From positions 1-64,000 of the forward strand of contig CACCPE010000003.1 in the NCBI GenBank assembly GCA_902547825.1: a stretch of 64,000 nt of DNA, written 5' to 3'. Positions within the stretch are counted from its first letter, which is position 1, and the number at the start of each line of letters is the position of its first letter. The notes beneath the pieces are model-generated. The model searched no databases. It was given only the letters and a program-made list of their open reading frames with translations, and was not told where the DNA came from. Source of the DNA: an uncultured Pelagibacteraceae bacterium (GTDB lineage: Bacteria; Pseudomonadota; Alphaproteobacteria; Pelagibacterales; Pelagibacteraceae). Shown here piece after piece: positions 18,801 through 28,815 of this stretch. The position numbers were made by a program, and so were the translations under genes.

Positions 18801-20357
18801 ATGCTTGAAAATTATTTAAATAATCGATTATTAACTTTATATTTAATTCCTTTTATAATGGGACTATTGACAGTTTTTTCGTTTCAACCATTTAATTTAA
18901 CAATATTAAATTTTTTAATACTTCCATTTTATTTTTATTTAGTAATTTACATAAAAAAAAAATCGAAGAGTATTTATAGAAAAAAACCTTACAAAAAAAA
19001 TTTATTTATTTTTGGAACTTCATTTGGTTTCGGATTTTTTTTGGGAGGTATACATTGGATAACTTACTCCTTAACTTTTGATGAGAGCTTTAAAATTTTG
19101 ATTCCCCTAGGTTTGATTCTAATACCTTTATTTTTAAGTATTTTTTTTTCTCTTATAACATTAATTTTGGGTCCTATTTTAAATATGAATTTATCATCAA
19201 TAATTCTTTTTTCTGGTGGACTAGCATTATCAGATTACCTTCGTGCTAAAATTCTTACCGGTTTCCCTTGGAATTTGTGGTCTTATAGCTTCTCATGGAA
19301 CATAGAGATTATACAGATACTAAATAAAACAGGATTATTTATATTCAACTTATTTTCAATAACTATTTTTATGTTACCAGCTATTTTTTTTTTAAAAATA
19401 AGTTCAATAAAAAAATTTTTTTGCATTTGTTTGATTCCGTCGATTCTTCTCACCCTTTATTTATATGGAAGCTACACAATCAATTTGAATAAAAAAATAT
19501 TAGAAAAGCAAACTAAAAAATATAATGTAAAAGTGATTTCACCAAATTTTGAACTTAAATATGGTCTTTCTGCTGATGAAATTAAATTAAGATTAACTAA
19601 AATAATTCGATATAGTGAACCTACAAAAAATCAACAAACACTTTTTATTTGGCCTGAAGGGGTCTTTAGTGGATATAGTTATAAAGAATTATTAAGTCTT
19701 AAAGAAATTTTCTCTAATAATTTTGACAAAGATCACCACATCTTGTTTGGAGTAAATAGAGAAGATAGAAAAAAAAACGGGATTTATAACAGTTTAGTAA
19801 TTGTTAACAACAATTTTGAGATCATACAAGAGTATAGAAAGCAAAAACTCGTTCCTTTTGGTGAGTTTTTACCATTTGAAAAGTTTCTTAAAAAACTCGG
19901 CCTCAAAAAAATCACAGAGGGACATGGATCTTTTTTAAAAGGCGGTCAACAGAGCAATTTAATACTTCAAGGTTTAAACATTTTACCATTGATTTGCTAT
20001 GAAATTATATTCACAGAATTTATACAAAAATCTTATCAAGATACAAACATAATAATTAATATCTCTGAAGATGGATGGTTTGGAAATTCAATTGGACCTC
20101 GTCAACACTTTGCAAAAGGAGTCTATAGAGCAATTGAACAAAATACATTTTTCCTTAGATCTGCAAATAAAGGGATAACTGCCATTATTAACAATAAAGG
20201 CGAAGTAGTTAAAAAGCTCAATCTTAATGAAGCAGGCAATATTGAGCTAGACATACCATTAATTCAAAGTGAAAATAAAAACAAAAATGATTTGATATTT
20301 TTTGTTGTTTTAATTACATATATTTTTTACTTTTATAGAAATAGAAATGAAACATAA
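18801..20357 (+). CDS. lnt: apolipoprotein N-acyltransferase
   Basis: Inner-membrane enzyme adding the third acyl chain to the N-terminal cysteine of lipoproteins. Several N-terminal membrane segments (residues about 12-215) precede a periplasmic nitrilase-fold domain. Its Glu-Lys-Cys triad is recognisable in [24 protein letters not shown] and [25 protein letters not shown] is another Lnt hallmark. The length of 518 aa is normal. It abuts ybeY and overlaps metK by 11 bases. Substrates encoded nearby would include the BON lipoprotein. Confidence 0.95.
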   Translation: MLENYLNNRLLTLYLIPFIMGLLTVFSFQPFNLTILNFLILPFYFYLVIYIKKKSKSIYRKKPYKKNLFIFGTSFGFGFFLGGIHWITYSLTFDESFKILIPLGLILIPLFLSIFFSLITLILGPILNMNLSSIILFSGGLALSDYLRAKILTGFPWNLWSYSFSWNIEIIQILNKTGLFIFNLFSITIFMLPAIFFLKISSIKKFFCICLIPSILLTLYLYGSYTINLNKKILEKQTKKYNVKVISPNFELKYGLSADEIKLRLTKIIRYSEPTKNQQTLFIWPEGVFSGYSYKELLSLKEIFSNNFDKDHHILFGVNREDRKKNGIYNSLVIVNNNFEIIQEYRKQKLVPFGEFLPFEKFLKKLGLKKITEGHGSFLKGGQQSNLILQGLNILPLICYEIIFTEFIQKSYQDTNIIINISEDGWFGNSIGPRQHFAKGVYRAIEQNTFFLRSANKGITAIINNKGEVVKKLNLNEAGNIELDIPLIQSENKNKNDLIFFVVLITYIFYFYRNRNET

Positions 20358-21507
20358 CTACTTATTTACAAGCGAATCAGTTTCAGAAGGTCATCCTGAT
20401 AAAGTATGTGATAGAATTTCAGACATGGTTGTAGACTCATATTTGTTAAAAGATCCAATTTCGAGAGTTGCTTGTGAAACGTTAACTACAACTAATAGAG
20501 TTGTATTGGCAGGGGAAACAAGGGGACCTAAAATAGAGAAAGAGGAACTAATAAATAAGGTAAGACATTGTATTAAAGAAATTGGTTACGACCAAAAAGG
20601 TTTTAGTTGGAAAACGGTAAATATTGAAACCTTCTTACACGAACAATCTACAGATATAGCTATGGGCGTCGACTCGAAAGAAAATAAAGATGAAGGTGCA
20701 GGTGATCAAGGAATTATGTTCGGTTACGCATGCAAAGAAACCGAAGATTTGATGCCAGCTCCTATACATTTTTCACATAAAATATTAAGATTGATGGCGG
20801 AAGATCGAAAAAAAGATATTCTAAGAGGGATCGAACCTGACTCAAAAAGTCAAGTGACAATGCTGTACGAAAATAATAAACCTGTAAAGGTCACCTCAGT
20901 TGTAATATCAACTCAACATTCTGCAGATTTAAATCAAGACAAGGTAAGGGAAATAGTTATTCCGTACATTAAGAAAACAATCCCTCAAAATTATTTAGTT
21001 GATTTAAGACCTGAAGAAATTTACATCAATCCAACTGGACAGTTTATTATTGGAGGACCTGATGGGGACACTGGATTAACGGGAAGAAAAATAATCGTTG
21101 ATACTTATGGTGGAGCTGCTCCACACGGAGGTGGAGCTTTTTCTGGAAAAGATCCAACTAAAGTTGACAGATCAGCAGCCTATGCTTCAAGGTATTTAGC
21201 AAAAAATATTGTTTCAGCGGGTGTATCAGATAAATGTTTAATTCAGTTAGCTTATGCAATCGGAGTTTCAAGACCATTGTCTATATTAATTAAATTAGCA
21301 GATGAAGATAGTGAAAAAGTTGAAAAAGTAAAAAAAATTATTGATCAAAATTTCGATCTATCTCCTAGAGGAATCAGAGAAATGTTAAAACTAAACAACC
21401 CAATTTACGAAGTAACATCCGCGTACGGACACTTTGGAAGAAAACCTACAAATAAGGGTGAATTTTCTTGGGAAAAAACAGATAAAGTAGAATTATTCAA
21501 TCTGTAA
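20347..21507 (+). CDS. metK: S-adenosylmethionine synthetase
   Basis: Makes SAM from methionine and ATP. The 386 aa sequence has [14 protein letters not shown] at the N-terminus, the [15 protein letters not shown]-binding motif, [20 protein letters not shown], and the phosphate loop [19 protein letters not shown]. The start lies inside the end of lnt, leaving no room for a SAM riboswitch directly upstream. With ahcY at 58132-59421, the window encodes both ends of the methyl-transfer cycle. An intrinsic terminator lies 55 bases after the stop codon. Confidence 0.98.
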   Translation: MKHNYLFTSESVSEGHPDKVCDRISDMVVDSYLLKDPISRVACETLTTTNRVVLAGETRGPKIEKEELINKVRHCIKEIGYDQKGFSWKTVNIETFLHEQSTDIAMGVDSKENKDEGAGDQGIMFGYACKETEDLMPAPIHFSHKILRLMAEDRKKDILRGIEPDSKSQVTMLYENNKPVKVTSVVISTQHSADLNQDKVREIVIPYIKKTIPQNYLVDLRPEEIYINPTGQFIIGGPDGDTGLTGRKIIVDTYGGAAPHGGGAFSGKDPTKVDRSAAYASRYLAKNIVSAGVSDKCLIQLAYAIGVSRPLSILIKLADEDSEKVEKVKKIIDQNFDLSPRGIREMLKLNNPIYEVTSAYGHFGRKPTNKGEFSWEKTDKVELFNL

Positions 21508-21509
21508 TC

Positions 21510-21538
21510 TTGAAAAAACCGTAAATTTCTTCTAAAAC
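21510..21538 (+). promoter_or_regulatory. candidate nusA promoter upstream of the terminator
   Basis: TTGAAA (21510-21515), 17 bases, TAAAAC (21533-21538). The -35 matches the consensus at 5 of 6 bases and the -10 at 4 of 6. Transcription from here would start near 21545 and run through the terminator hairpin at 21562-21588 into nusA. It is the only reasonable promoter-like pair I see in the metK-nusA gap, but it is weak. Confidence 0.4.
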
Positions 21539-21561
21539 TATCTTAAATTATTGAATAATTG

Positions 21562-21588
21562 AAAATGGGCACTAGCCCATTTTTTTTT
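21562..21588 (+). terminator. intrinsic terminator after metK, possible nusA attenuator
   Basis: A perfect 9-bp stem, AAAATGGGC and GCCCATTTT, with an ACTA loop, runs into a tract of nine T (21580-21588). This is a textbook Rho-independent terminator and the most GC-rich hairpin in any gap of the window. The T tract is followed at once by the nusA Shine-Dalgarno AGGAGG (21589-21594). No promoter fits between the terminator and nusA, so all nusA transcription has to read through it. Confidence 0.88.
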
Positions 21589-21594
21589 AGGAGG
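21589..21594 (+). promoter_or_regulatory. strong Shine-Dalgarno of nusA
   Basis: AGGAGG seven bases before the nusA ATG. Such a perfect ribosome-binding site is unusual in this window, where most genes have no clear one. It touches the T tract of the upstream terminator, so hairpin formation, termination and ribosome loading happen within about 40 bases. Confidence 0.85.
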
Positions 21595-21601
21595 AGTAAA
21601 A

Positions 21602-23152
21602 ATGTTAAACAGAGGATTAGATAAATTAGAGCTTTTGAGAATTGTTGAAGCAGTTGCAAATGAAAAATCTATAGATAAAGAATTAGTGATAAATTCTATG
21701 GAAAGTGCCATTCAAAAAGCTGCATTAACAAAATTTGGAAATGATAATAATATCGAAGTTATTATTGATAGGGATAGTGGTGAAATAAAAATTCAAAAAG
21801 TACTAGAAATAGTGGAAAAAGTGGAAGACCCAGCTCGTGAAATTACTCTAAATGATGCCAAAAAAAATAGAAATAATATCAACGAGCTTAAAGTTGGTGA
21901 GAAAATTTATGAGGAATTGCCCCAAATAGATTTCGGTAGAATTGCTGCTCAAAGTGCAAAACAAGTAATAAGTAGCAGAGTAAGAGAAGCAGAGAAAAAC
22001 AGACAGTACGAAGATTTCATAGACAAGCAAGGTCAAATATTAAGCGGAATAATAAAAAGATTAGAATATGGAAACGTAATTGTTGATTTAGGAAAAGCAG
22101 AAGGTGTTATCAAAAAAGATGAATTAATACCAAGGGAAATTTTAAAAACAGGTGATAGAGTAAAAGCTTATTGCTACGAAGTTAAAAAAGAAATTAAAGG
22201 ACATCAGATATTTTTATCAAGAGCTCATCCTCAATTTTTAGCTAAACTTTTTTTTCAAGAAGTTCCAGAAATATATGAGGGCACTATAGAAATTAAATCT
22301 GTTGCAAGAGATCCAGGAAGTAGAGCAAAAATCTGTGTGCACTCACAGGACTCATCTATTGATCCAGTAGGAGCATGTGTTGGAATGAGAGGAAGCAGGG
22401 TTCAGACAATTGTAAATGAACTGCATGGAGAGAAAATTGACATAATAAAATGGACTGAAGATTTACCAACATTAATTTCAGAATCTCTCTCGCCAGCTGA
22501 AATCCAGAAAGTTTTAATCGATCAAGATAATAAGAGAATTGATATTATTCTTTCTGAGGAAAATCTAAGTAAAGCCATAGGAAGAAGAGGTCAAAATGTT
22601 AGATTAGCTTCAAAATTAACAAACTACGAAATTGATATTTTAACAGACAAAGAAGACTCTGAAAGAAGACAAGCTGAATTCAAAGATAGAACTGAGAACC
22701 TTATAAAAAATCTAGAAGTTGATGAAACTTTAGGACAACTTTTAGTCTCGGAAGGTTTTACATCAATAGATGAAATAGCTCAGTCATCCTCAGAAGAAAT
22801 TTCTAAAATAGATGCTATTGATGAAGAGACCGCTAAAGAATTAATAAATAGATCAAAGGAAACATTGGTAAAAGAAAAAGAAGCAGTTTCAATTAAATTA
22901 AAAGCACTTGGAGTAGATGAAAAATTAATTAATCTAAAAGGTATGACCCAAGGAATGTTGGTAATTTTAGGTCAGAAAAACATAAAAAAAATTAGTGATT
23001 TTGCCGATTTATCTTCAGATGAACTAATTGGAGGTTTTGATGAAATTAAAGGAAAAAAAATAAGAATAGAGGGATATCTTGAAGAATTCGCTTTGTCACG
23101 TAAAGAAGCAGATGATTTGATAATGGCGGCAAGAGAGATTGTTTATAAATAA
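21602..23152 (+). CDS. nusA: transcription termination/antitermination protein NusA
   Basis: RNA-polymerase-associated factor modulating pausing, intrinsic termination and antitermination. The 516 aa protein has the N-terminal polymerase-binding domain (1 to about 130), an S1 domain (about 135-200, GQILSGIIKRLEYGNVIVDL), two KH domains (PVGACVGMRGSRVQTIVNEL; AIGRRGQNVRLASKL), and two C-terminal acidic repeats with helix-hairpin-helix character, as in other proteobacteria. Upstream, rimP, which heads this operon in most bacteria, is absent and replaced by metK and a terminator. infB follows with no ylxR between. Confidence 0.97.
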   Translation: MLNRGLDKLELLRIVEAVANEKSIDKELVINSMESAIQKAALTKFGNDNNIEVIIDRDSGEIKIQKVLEIVEKVEDPAREITLNDAKKNRNNINELKVGEKIYEELPQIDFGRIAAQSAKQVISSRVREAEKNRQYEDFIDKQGQILSGIIKRLEYGNVIVDLGKAEGVIKKDELIPREILKTGDRVKAYCYEVKKEIKGHQIFLSRAHPQFLAKLFFQEVPEIYEGTIEIKSVARDPGSRAKICVHSQDSSIDPVGACVGMRGSRVQTIVNELHGEKIDIIKWTEDLPTLISESLSPAEIQKVLIDQDNKRIDIILSEENLSKAIGRRGQNVRLASKLTNYEIDILTDKEDSERRQAEFKDRTENLIKNLEVDETLGQLLVSEGFTSIDEIAQSSSEEISKIDAIDEETAKELINRSKETLVKEKEAVSIKLKALGVDEKLINLKGMTQGMLVILGQKNIKKISDFADLSSDELIGGFDEIKGKKIRIEGYLEEFALSRKEADDLIMAAREIVYK

Positions 23153-23156
23153 TGCT

Positions 23157-25334
23157 ATGGAAAAAGATAAAAAAAAGACACTCACAATATCTACAAATCT
23201 AAAGAAAAAAATTGACACCTCATCAATTTCAACACAAGGTAAAAAATCGTTTTCTGTTCAGAAAAAAAAGCCATTTAGACAAAATAAAATTCAGAGTAGG
23301 AGTTTACTTAATAAAAATTTTGAAAATTCTAAAGAGGTAAAGAAGAACTTCGCTAGAAAATTTATTGAACAACAAGCAACCAAGGACTTTATTAAAAAAG
23401 ATGATAAACCTGCAACTAAAAGTAAATTAAAACTAAAAACTCCCGTAGATAAAAAAAGTTTTAAACTGACAGTTTCAAGAGCTTTAAACGTAGAAGAAAT
23501 TGAAATTAAACAAAGAAGTTTAGCGTCAGTTAAAAGGGCAAGACTTAAAGAAAAAAAAATAAAACCAGGGAGTGAAGAAAAAAAAGAATTTAAAAAAGTA
23601 ATAAGAGAAGTAAAAATCCCTGAACAGATTAGTATTCAAGAATTATCAAACAGAATGGCCGAAAAATCTAGTGAGATTATTAAATTTTTATTTAACATGA
23701 AAGTTGTTGCTACTATAAATCATAATATAGATAAAGATACTGCAGAATATATTGTTAAAGAATTCGGTCATAAGCCAATACTTGAGGAAAAACCTGCGAT
23801 AGAGGCTGATAAAATAGAAAAAAAATTAGAAGGCGAGATAAAAAATAGACCTCCAGTTGTAACTATTATGGGTCATGTAGATCACGGAAAAACTTCTTTA
23901 TTGGATGCTTTAAGGGAAAGTAATGTTGTATCAGGTGAGTACGGAGGCATTACACAACATATAGGCGCATATCAAGTAGACGCTGGTAGTAAACTTATAA
24001 CATTTATTGATACCCCAGGACATGCTGCTTTCACAGAAATGCGTGCTCGAGGTTCAAAAATTACTGACATTGTTGTGCTAGTAGTTGCAGCTGATGATGG
24101 CATTAAACCACAAACTGTAGAGGCAATAAAACACGCTAAGGCTGCTAAAGTTCCAATCATTGTCGCAATTAATAAATGTGATTTACCGAATAAAAATATA
24201 AGTAAGATTAAAAATGAAATGATGCAATATGAACTTATATCTGAAGATCTTAGTGGGGACACACTTTTTGTTGAAGTCTCAGCATTAAAAAAAGTGAATT
24301 TAGATAAATTAAAGGAAAATATTCTTCTCCAATCTGAAATGCTAGACTTGAAGGCTTCATACTCAGATAAAGCAAGAGGAGTGGTAATCGAGTCAAAAAT
24401 AGATAAAGGAAAAGGTCCAGTTTCAACAGTTTTAATCAACAACGGTAAACTTATTAAGGGAGACTATTTTATTTGTGGAAACACTTGGGGAAAAATAAGA
24501 GCGATGATTAGTTATGATGGAAAAAATATTGAAGAGGCTGTTCCTTCTATGCCGGTTGAAATTTTAGGAATGAATGACTCAGTTTTTTCTGGAGCAGAAT
24601 TTATTGTAACAAAAAACGAAGATGAAGCTAAAGAAATGTCAAAATTTAAGAAAAAAGAGTCTTCAAAAAATCAAATAATCTCAAAAGACAAGACTATGTT
24701 ATTTGATAATTCAAAAAATAAAGATGAATTAAATATAATTATAAAATCTGATGTTCATGGTTCAAGTGAAGCACTAAAAATTGCAATAAATAAGATTGAA
24801 CATAAAGAAGTACAAGCTAAAATAATTCTTTCAGATATTGGAATGATAAATGAAACCGATGTTTCATTAGCAAAAGCTTCAAATGCAATTTTAATTGGAT
24901 TTAATGTTAAACCCAGCAGAGAAGCAAAGAAGTTAGCTGAGGATCAAAAAATTCAAATAAATTTCTTTAACATAATTTATGAAGCGCTTGATTATGTAGA
25001 AAAATCCTTGTCCGGTCTATTAGAACCGGATATAAAAGAGACAGTACTAGGTAGTGCAGAAATTCAGAAAATCTTTAAAGTTTCAAATGCAGGAAAAATA
25101 GCTGGTTCGAAAGTTTTAAGCGGTGAAATTAAAAGTAAATCTAAAGCAAGAATTATTAGGGACGGAGTTGTTGTTCATAATGGAGAAATACTTTCAATAT
25201 ATAGGGAAAAGAACCAAGTCAAAGAAGTTGGTGTAGGATTAGAGTGCGGAATAAGTATCAAAGATTTTATAGATTTTAAGGAAAAAGATTTAATCGAATC
25301 ATATTTAGCAGAAGAAGTTAGAAGGTCTATATAG
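23157..25334 (+). CDS. infB: translation initiation factor IF-2
   Basis: GTPase that places initiator fMet-tRNA on the 30S subunit. A lysine-rich N-terminal region (1 to about 160) precedes the IF2_N segment (EQISIQELSNRMAEKSSEII) and the G domain with G1 GHVDHGKTSL, G3 DTPGHAAF and G4 NKCD, then domains II-IV. I take the ATG 4 bases after the nusA stop (725 aa). An in-frame TTG at 23139 inside the end of nusA would add six residues, but the ATG gives the better N-terminus. The stop overlaps the rbfA GTG by one base. Confidence 0.97.
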   Translation: MEKDKKKTLTISTNLKKKIDTSSISTQGKKSFSVQKKKPFRQNKIQSRSLLNKNFENSKEVKKNFARKFIEQQATKDFIKKDDKPATKSKLKLKTPVDKKSFKLTVSRALNVEEIEIKQRSLASVKRARLKEKKIKPGSEEKKEFKKVIREVKIPEQISIQELSNRMAEKSSEIIKFLFNMKVVATINHNIDKDTAEYIVKEFGHKPILEEKPAIEADKIEKKLEGEIKNRPPVVTIMGHVDHGKTSLLDALRESNVVSGEYGGITQHIGAYQVDAGSKLITFIDTPGHAAFTEMRARGSKITDIVVLVVAADDGIKPQTVEAIKHAKAAKVPIIVAINKCDLPNKNISKIKNEMMQYELISEDLSGDTLFVEVSALKKVNLDKLKENILLQSEMLDLKASYSDKARGVVIESKIDKGKGPVSTVLINNGKLIKGDYFICGNTWGKIRAMISYDGKNIEEAVPSMPVEILGMNDSVFSGAEFIVTKNEDEAKEMSKFKKKESSKNQIISKDKTMLFDNSKNKDELNIIIKSDVHGSSEALKIAINKIEHKEVQAKIILSDIGMINETDVSLAKASNAILIGFNVKPSREAKKLAEDQKIQINFFNIIYEALDYVEKSLSGLLEPDIKETVLGSAEIQKIFKVSNAGKIAGSKVLSGEIKSKSKARIIRDGVVVHNGEILSIYREKNQVKEVGVGLECGISIKDFIDFKEKDLIESYLAEEVRRSI

Positions 25335-25729
25335 TGAATAATCAAATTTCTCAACAGCCGTTTAGTCAAAGGCAACTCCGAGTAGGAGAATTAGTTAAAC
25401 AAAATATAGGTGAAATTTTTATACGCAACGAGGCAAAAATATCATCCATTGACTCTAAATTAGTTACCGTAACTGAAGTCAGAATGACACCGGATCTTAA
25501 AACGGCTAGAGTCTACGTTATTCCATTAGGAGGTGTAGATACAAAAGAAACAGTAAAAATCTTGACGGAATACTCTCATCTTGTTAGAAAAGCTCTGTCA
25601 AAAAGGCTAGATATAAAGTTTCTTCCTAAACTCACATTTGTTGAAGATAACTCTTTTGAATATGCTGAAAAGATTGAAAAAATTATAAAGAAAAATAAAG
25701 ATAATGATGAAAAAAAAAGACGTAATTAA
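25334..25729 (+). CDS. rbfA: 30S ribosome-binding factor A
   Basis: Cold-shock-type 16S maturation factor that binds the 5' helix region of pre-30S particles. The 131 aa sequence has QRQLRVGELVKQNIGEIF at the N-terminus, VTVTEVRMTPDLKTARVYV in the KH-like core and a lysine-rich tail. It uses a GTG start coupled to the infB stop (TAGTG). Its last 26 bases overlap rpsO in a different frame. In most alphaproteobacteria truB lies between rbfA and rpsO; here there is no room for it. Confidence 0.95.
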   Translation: MNNQISQQPFSQRQLRVGELVKQNIGEIFIRNEAKISSIDSKLVTVTEVRMTPDLKTARVYVIPLGGVDTKETVKILTEYSHLVRKALSKRLDIKFLPKLTFVEDNSFEYAEKIEKIIKKNKDNDEKKRRN

Positions 25730-25961
25730 ATCACTTGCCCAACACAGCAAAGATGTTGGTTCTACAGAAATTCAGATTGGATTATTAACCGATAAAATCT
25801 CAAAGTTATCTGATCATTTTAAAAAATCTAAAAAAGATAAACACTCTACTTTGGGATTGAATAAATCAGTAAATAAAAGAAAAAAACTTTTGGTTTATCT
25901 TAAAAAGAAAAATCCTGAGTCTTATCTCAAAGTAATAAAACAATTAAATTTAAGGAAATAA
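25704..25961 (+). CDS. rpsO: 30S ribosomal protein S15
   Basis: Primary 16S-binding protein of the small-subunit platform. [42 protein letters not shown] and [21 protein letters not shown] are clear S15 signatures. Two adjacent ATGs (25704 and 25707) could each start it, giving 85 or 84 aa. It overlaps rbfA by 26 bases and the pnp ATG by one base (TAATG). In other bacteria S15 represses its own mRNA; no leader pseudoknot can be formed separately here because the start lies inside rbfA. Confidence 0.97.
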   Translation: MMKKKDVIKSLAQHSKDVGSTEIQIGLLTDKISKLSDHFKKSKKDKHSTLGLNKSVNKRKKLLVYLKKKNPESYLKVIKQLNLRK

Positions 25962-28033
25962 TGTTCAAAATTTTTAAAGAAGAAATAAATATTAATGGTA
26001 AAAAATTAATTTTAGAAACTGGTAAAATAGCGCGTCAAGCTGATGGAGCTATAATTGCATCAATGGGAGATACAGTTGTAATGGCAACAGCAGTAGGTGC
26101 AAAAAAAGTAGCTGATGGTCAAGATTATTTTCCGCTATCAGTTAATTATCAAGAAAAATATTATGCTGCAGGTAAAATTCCTGGTGGTTATTTCAAGCGA
26201 GAAGCGCGACCTACTGAGGCTGAAACTTTAATTTCTAGATTAATAGATAGGCCTATTAGACCTCTTTTCCCATCTAGTTTTATGAATGAGGTACAAGTGC
26301 TTCCGACGGTTTTATCTTATGATAGCGAAAATCAACCAGATATTTTATCAATAATAGCCTCTTCTGCAGCTCTGGCAATTTCAGGATTACCTTTTTTAGG
26401 GCCAATAGCAGCTAGTAGAGTTGGGTATAAAGACGGAAAATATTTATTAAATCCCTCTATAGAAGAATTAAAAGAATCCCAATTAGACTTGGTGGTAGCT
26501 GGAACTAAAGATGCGGTTCTAATGGTTGAATCTGAAACTTCAGGGTTATCTGAAAAAGTAATGCTTGATGCAGTAAAATTTGGCCATGAAAAATTTGTAC
26601 CCATAATAGAGGTTATTGAAAAGTTAGCAAAAAAGGCTGGTAAACCAAAATGGGAAGTAGAAGAAGTCGATCATTCTGAAATTAAAAATAAAATTATTGA
26701 AAAATATGAAAAAAATTTAAGAAGCGCTTTTAAAGAAATTGATAAAAAAAAGAGATCAACAGCAATATCTGAAATAGAGTCTCAATGTAAAGAAATGTTT
26801 TCTGAAGATGAGAATATAACTGACAATCAAGTAATGTCTCAATTAAAATCTTTAGAAAAAGATATTGTTAGAACGGCAATTTTGAAAGAGAAGAAGAGAA
26901 TAGATGGAAGAGGATTAGCAGATGTAAGACAGATAAAATGTGAGGTTGGAGTCTTGCCCAGAAGTCACGGATCTGCAATTTTTACTAGAGGAGAAACGCA
27001 AGCTTTAGTAGTTACTACTCTTGGAATGTCCGATGATGAACAAAGATTAGAAAGCCTAGAAGGAATGCAAAGATCAAATTTCATGTTGCACTATAATTTT
27101 CCTCCTTTTTCTGTAGGAGAATGTGGTAGAATTGGCACAGGTAGAAGAGAAATTGGACACGGTAAACTTGCTTGGAGAGCAATAAATTCATCACTACCAT
27201 CCAAAGAAAATTTTCCATATACTTTAAGAGTAGTTTCTGAAATTACAGAGTCTAATGGTTCCTCATCAATGGCTACAGTTTGTGGAACTTCTTTATCATT
27301 AATGGATGCGGGTGTACCGATTAAGGAGCCAGTAGCAGGAATAGCTATGGGGTTAATTAAAGAGGGTGAAGATTTTTCAGTATTATCAGACATTTTAGGA
27401 GACGAAGATCATTTAGGTGATATGGATTTTAAAGTAGCTGGTACAAAAAATGGTATTACTTCACTTCAGATGGATATTAAGATAACAGGTATAACTTTTG
27501 AGATTATGGAAAAAGCTTTAAATCAAGCAAAAGCGGGAAGAGAACAGATTTTGGAAGAAATGAATAAAGCTATTAAAACTTCCAGAAAAGAATTATCAAA
27601 GCACACTCCAAAAATGGAAACAATTAAAGTTGATAAAAAAGATATAGCAACAGTTATTGGTAAAGGAGGCGCAACCATTAGAGAGATTGTTGAGACATCA
27701 GGTGCTAAAGTTGATGTAAAAGATACAGGAGAAGTAACAGTAGCTGCACCAGATGAAGCTTCAAGAAATAAAGCTATTGAATTTATTAAAAATTTAATTG
27801 CAAAGCCTGAAATGGGTAAGACCTATAAAGGAAAAGTTGTAAAAATTATGGAGTTTGGTGCTTTTGTTAATTTTTTAGGAAAACAAGACGGTCTTGTTCA
27901 TATTTCAGAGCTAGCTGACAAACGTGTAGCTAAAGTTGGTGATGTGGTAAAAGAAGGTGATGAAGTATCAGTAAAAGTCGTTGGATTTGATAGAGGAAAA
28001 GTAAAACTATCAATGAAACAAGCTTCTGCTTAA
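25961..28033 (+). CDS. pnp: polyribonucleotide nucleotidyltransferase (PNPase)
   Basis: 3'-5' phosphorolytic exoribonuclease of RNA turnover and the degradosome. The 690 aa protein has two RNase PH domains ([64 protein letters not shown]), a KH domain ([20 protein letters not shown]) and an S1 domain ([19 protein letters not shown]). Lengths and order are normal. It is coupled to rpsO through an overlapping stop/start and converges on fabI with a 4-base overlap, ending the nusA-pnp operon. Confidence 0.98.
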   Translation: MFKIFKEEININGKKLILETGKIARQADGAIIASMGDTVVMATAVGAKKVADGQDYFPLSVNYQEKYYAAGKIPGGYFKREARPTEAETLISRLIDRPIRPLFPSSFMNEVQVLPTVLSYDSENQPDILSIIASSAALAISGLPFLGPIAASRVGYKDGKYLLNPSIEELKESQLDLVVAGTKDAVLMVESETSGLSEKVMLDAVKFGHEKFVPIIEVIEKLAKKAGKPKWEVEEVDHSEIKNKIIEKYEKNLRSAFKEIDKKKRSTAISEIESQCKEMFSEDENITDNQVMSQLKSLEKDIVRTAILKEKKRIDGRGLADVRQIKCEVGVLPRSHGSAIFTRGETQALVVTTLGMSDDEQRLESLEGMQRSNFMLHYNFPPFSVGECGRIGTGRREIGHGKLAWRAINSSLPSKENFPYTLRVVSEITESNGSSSMATVCGTSLSLMDAGVPIKEPVAGIAMGLIKEGEDFSVLSDILGDEDHLGDMDFKVAGTKNGITSLQMDIKITGITFEIMEKALNQAKAGREQILEEMNKAIKTSRKELSKHTPKMETIKVDKKDIATVIGKGGATIREIVETSGAKVDVKDTGEVTVAAPDEASRNKAIEFIKNLIAKPEMGKTYKGKVVKIMEFGAFVNFLGKQDGLVHISELADKRVAKVGDVVKEGDEVSVKVVGFDRGKVKLSMKQASA

Positions 28034-28815
28034 CTCATATTTTTAGGATCAGGCATTCCTACTTTGTTATATCCTGCATCAACATAATGTATTTCTCCAG
28101 TTACACCTGCAGCTAAATTGCTGAGTAAATATAAAGCTGAATTTCCTACATCGTTGATATCAACATTTCTTTTCAAAAACGAATGATCTTCATTCCATTT
28201 ATACAAAAATTTTGCATCTCCAATTGCAGAAGCTGCAAGGGTTTTAATAGGGCCTGCACTAATAGCGTTAACTCTAATTTTTTTTCTACCCAAGTCTCTC
28301 GCCAAATATTTTACACTTGCTTCTAAAGCAGATTTGCAAACACCCATTACATTATAATTAGGAATTGCTTTAGAAGATTCATATGTGAGTGTAAGTAGAC
28401 TTCCACCATCCTTTATTATTTTAGAAGCCTCTTTAGATACTTCAGTAAATGAAAAACATGAAATAAGCATACTTTTTAAAAAATTTTCTCTTGTAGTGTT
28501 TAAATATTCTCCAGATAATTCAGATTTATCTGAAAATGCCACAGCATGAACTACAAAGTCGATTTCTCCCCACTTTGATTTTAAATCTTCAAAAAGTTTT
28601 ACAACTTCCTCTTTTTTTTCGACATCACAGCTAAAAGTAACATTTGAATTTAACTTTTCTGCTAAAGGTATTACTCTTTTTTTTAAAGCTTCACCTAAAT
28701 AAGTAAAAGCTAATTCAGCTCCAGATTCTGCAAGTTTTTGAGATATTCCCCAAGCTATTGATCGTTCGTTAGCAACACCCATTACCAAACCTTTTTTACC
28801 CTTCATTAAACTCAT
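28030..28815 (-). CDS. fabI: enoyl-[acyl-carrier-protein] reductase (NADH)
   Basis: Last reductive step of the fatty-acid elongation cycle. The 261 aa short-chain-dehydrogenase-like protein has [20 protein letters not shown] at the cofactor site and the FabI catalytic spacing Y-x3-M-x3-K in [19 protein letters not shown], followed by [19 protein letters not shown]. It is the third gene of fabA-fabB-fabI, overlapping fabB by 4 bases. Confidence 0.96.
   Translation of the reverse strand: MSLMKGKKGLVMGVANERSIAWGISQKLAESGAELAFTYLGEALKKRVIPLAEKLNSNVTFSCDVEKKEEVVKLFEDLKSKWGEIDFVVHAVAFSDKSELSGEYLNTTRENFLKSMLISCFSFTEVSKEASKIIKDGGSLLTLTYESSKAIPNYNVMGVCKSALEASVKYLARDLGRKKIRVNAISAGPIKTLAASAIGDAKFLYKWNEDHSFLKRNVDINDVGNSALYLLSNLAAGVTGEIHYVDAGYNKVGMPDPKNMS

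Noticed and set aside
20300..20347. SAM riboswitch before metK
   Set aside because: metK starts inside the end of lnt, so no free leader exists, and I see no conserved riboswitch pairing in the coding sequence there.
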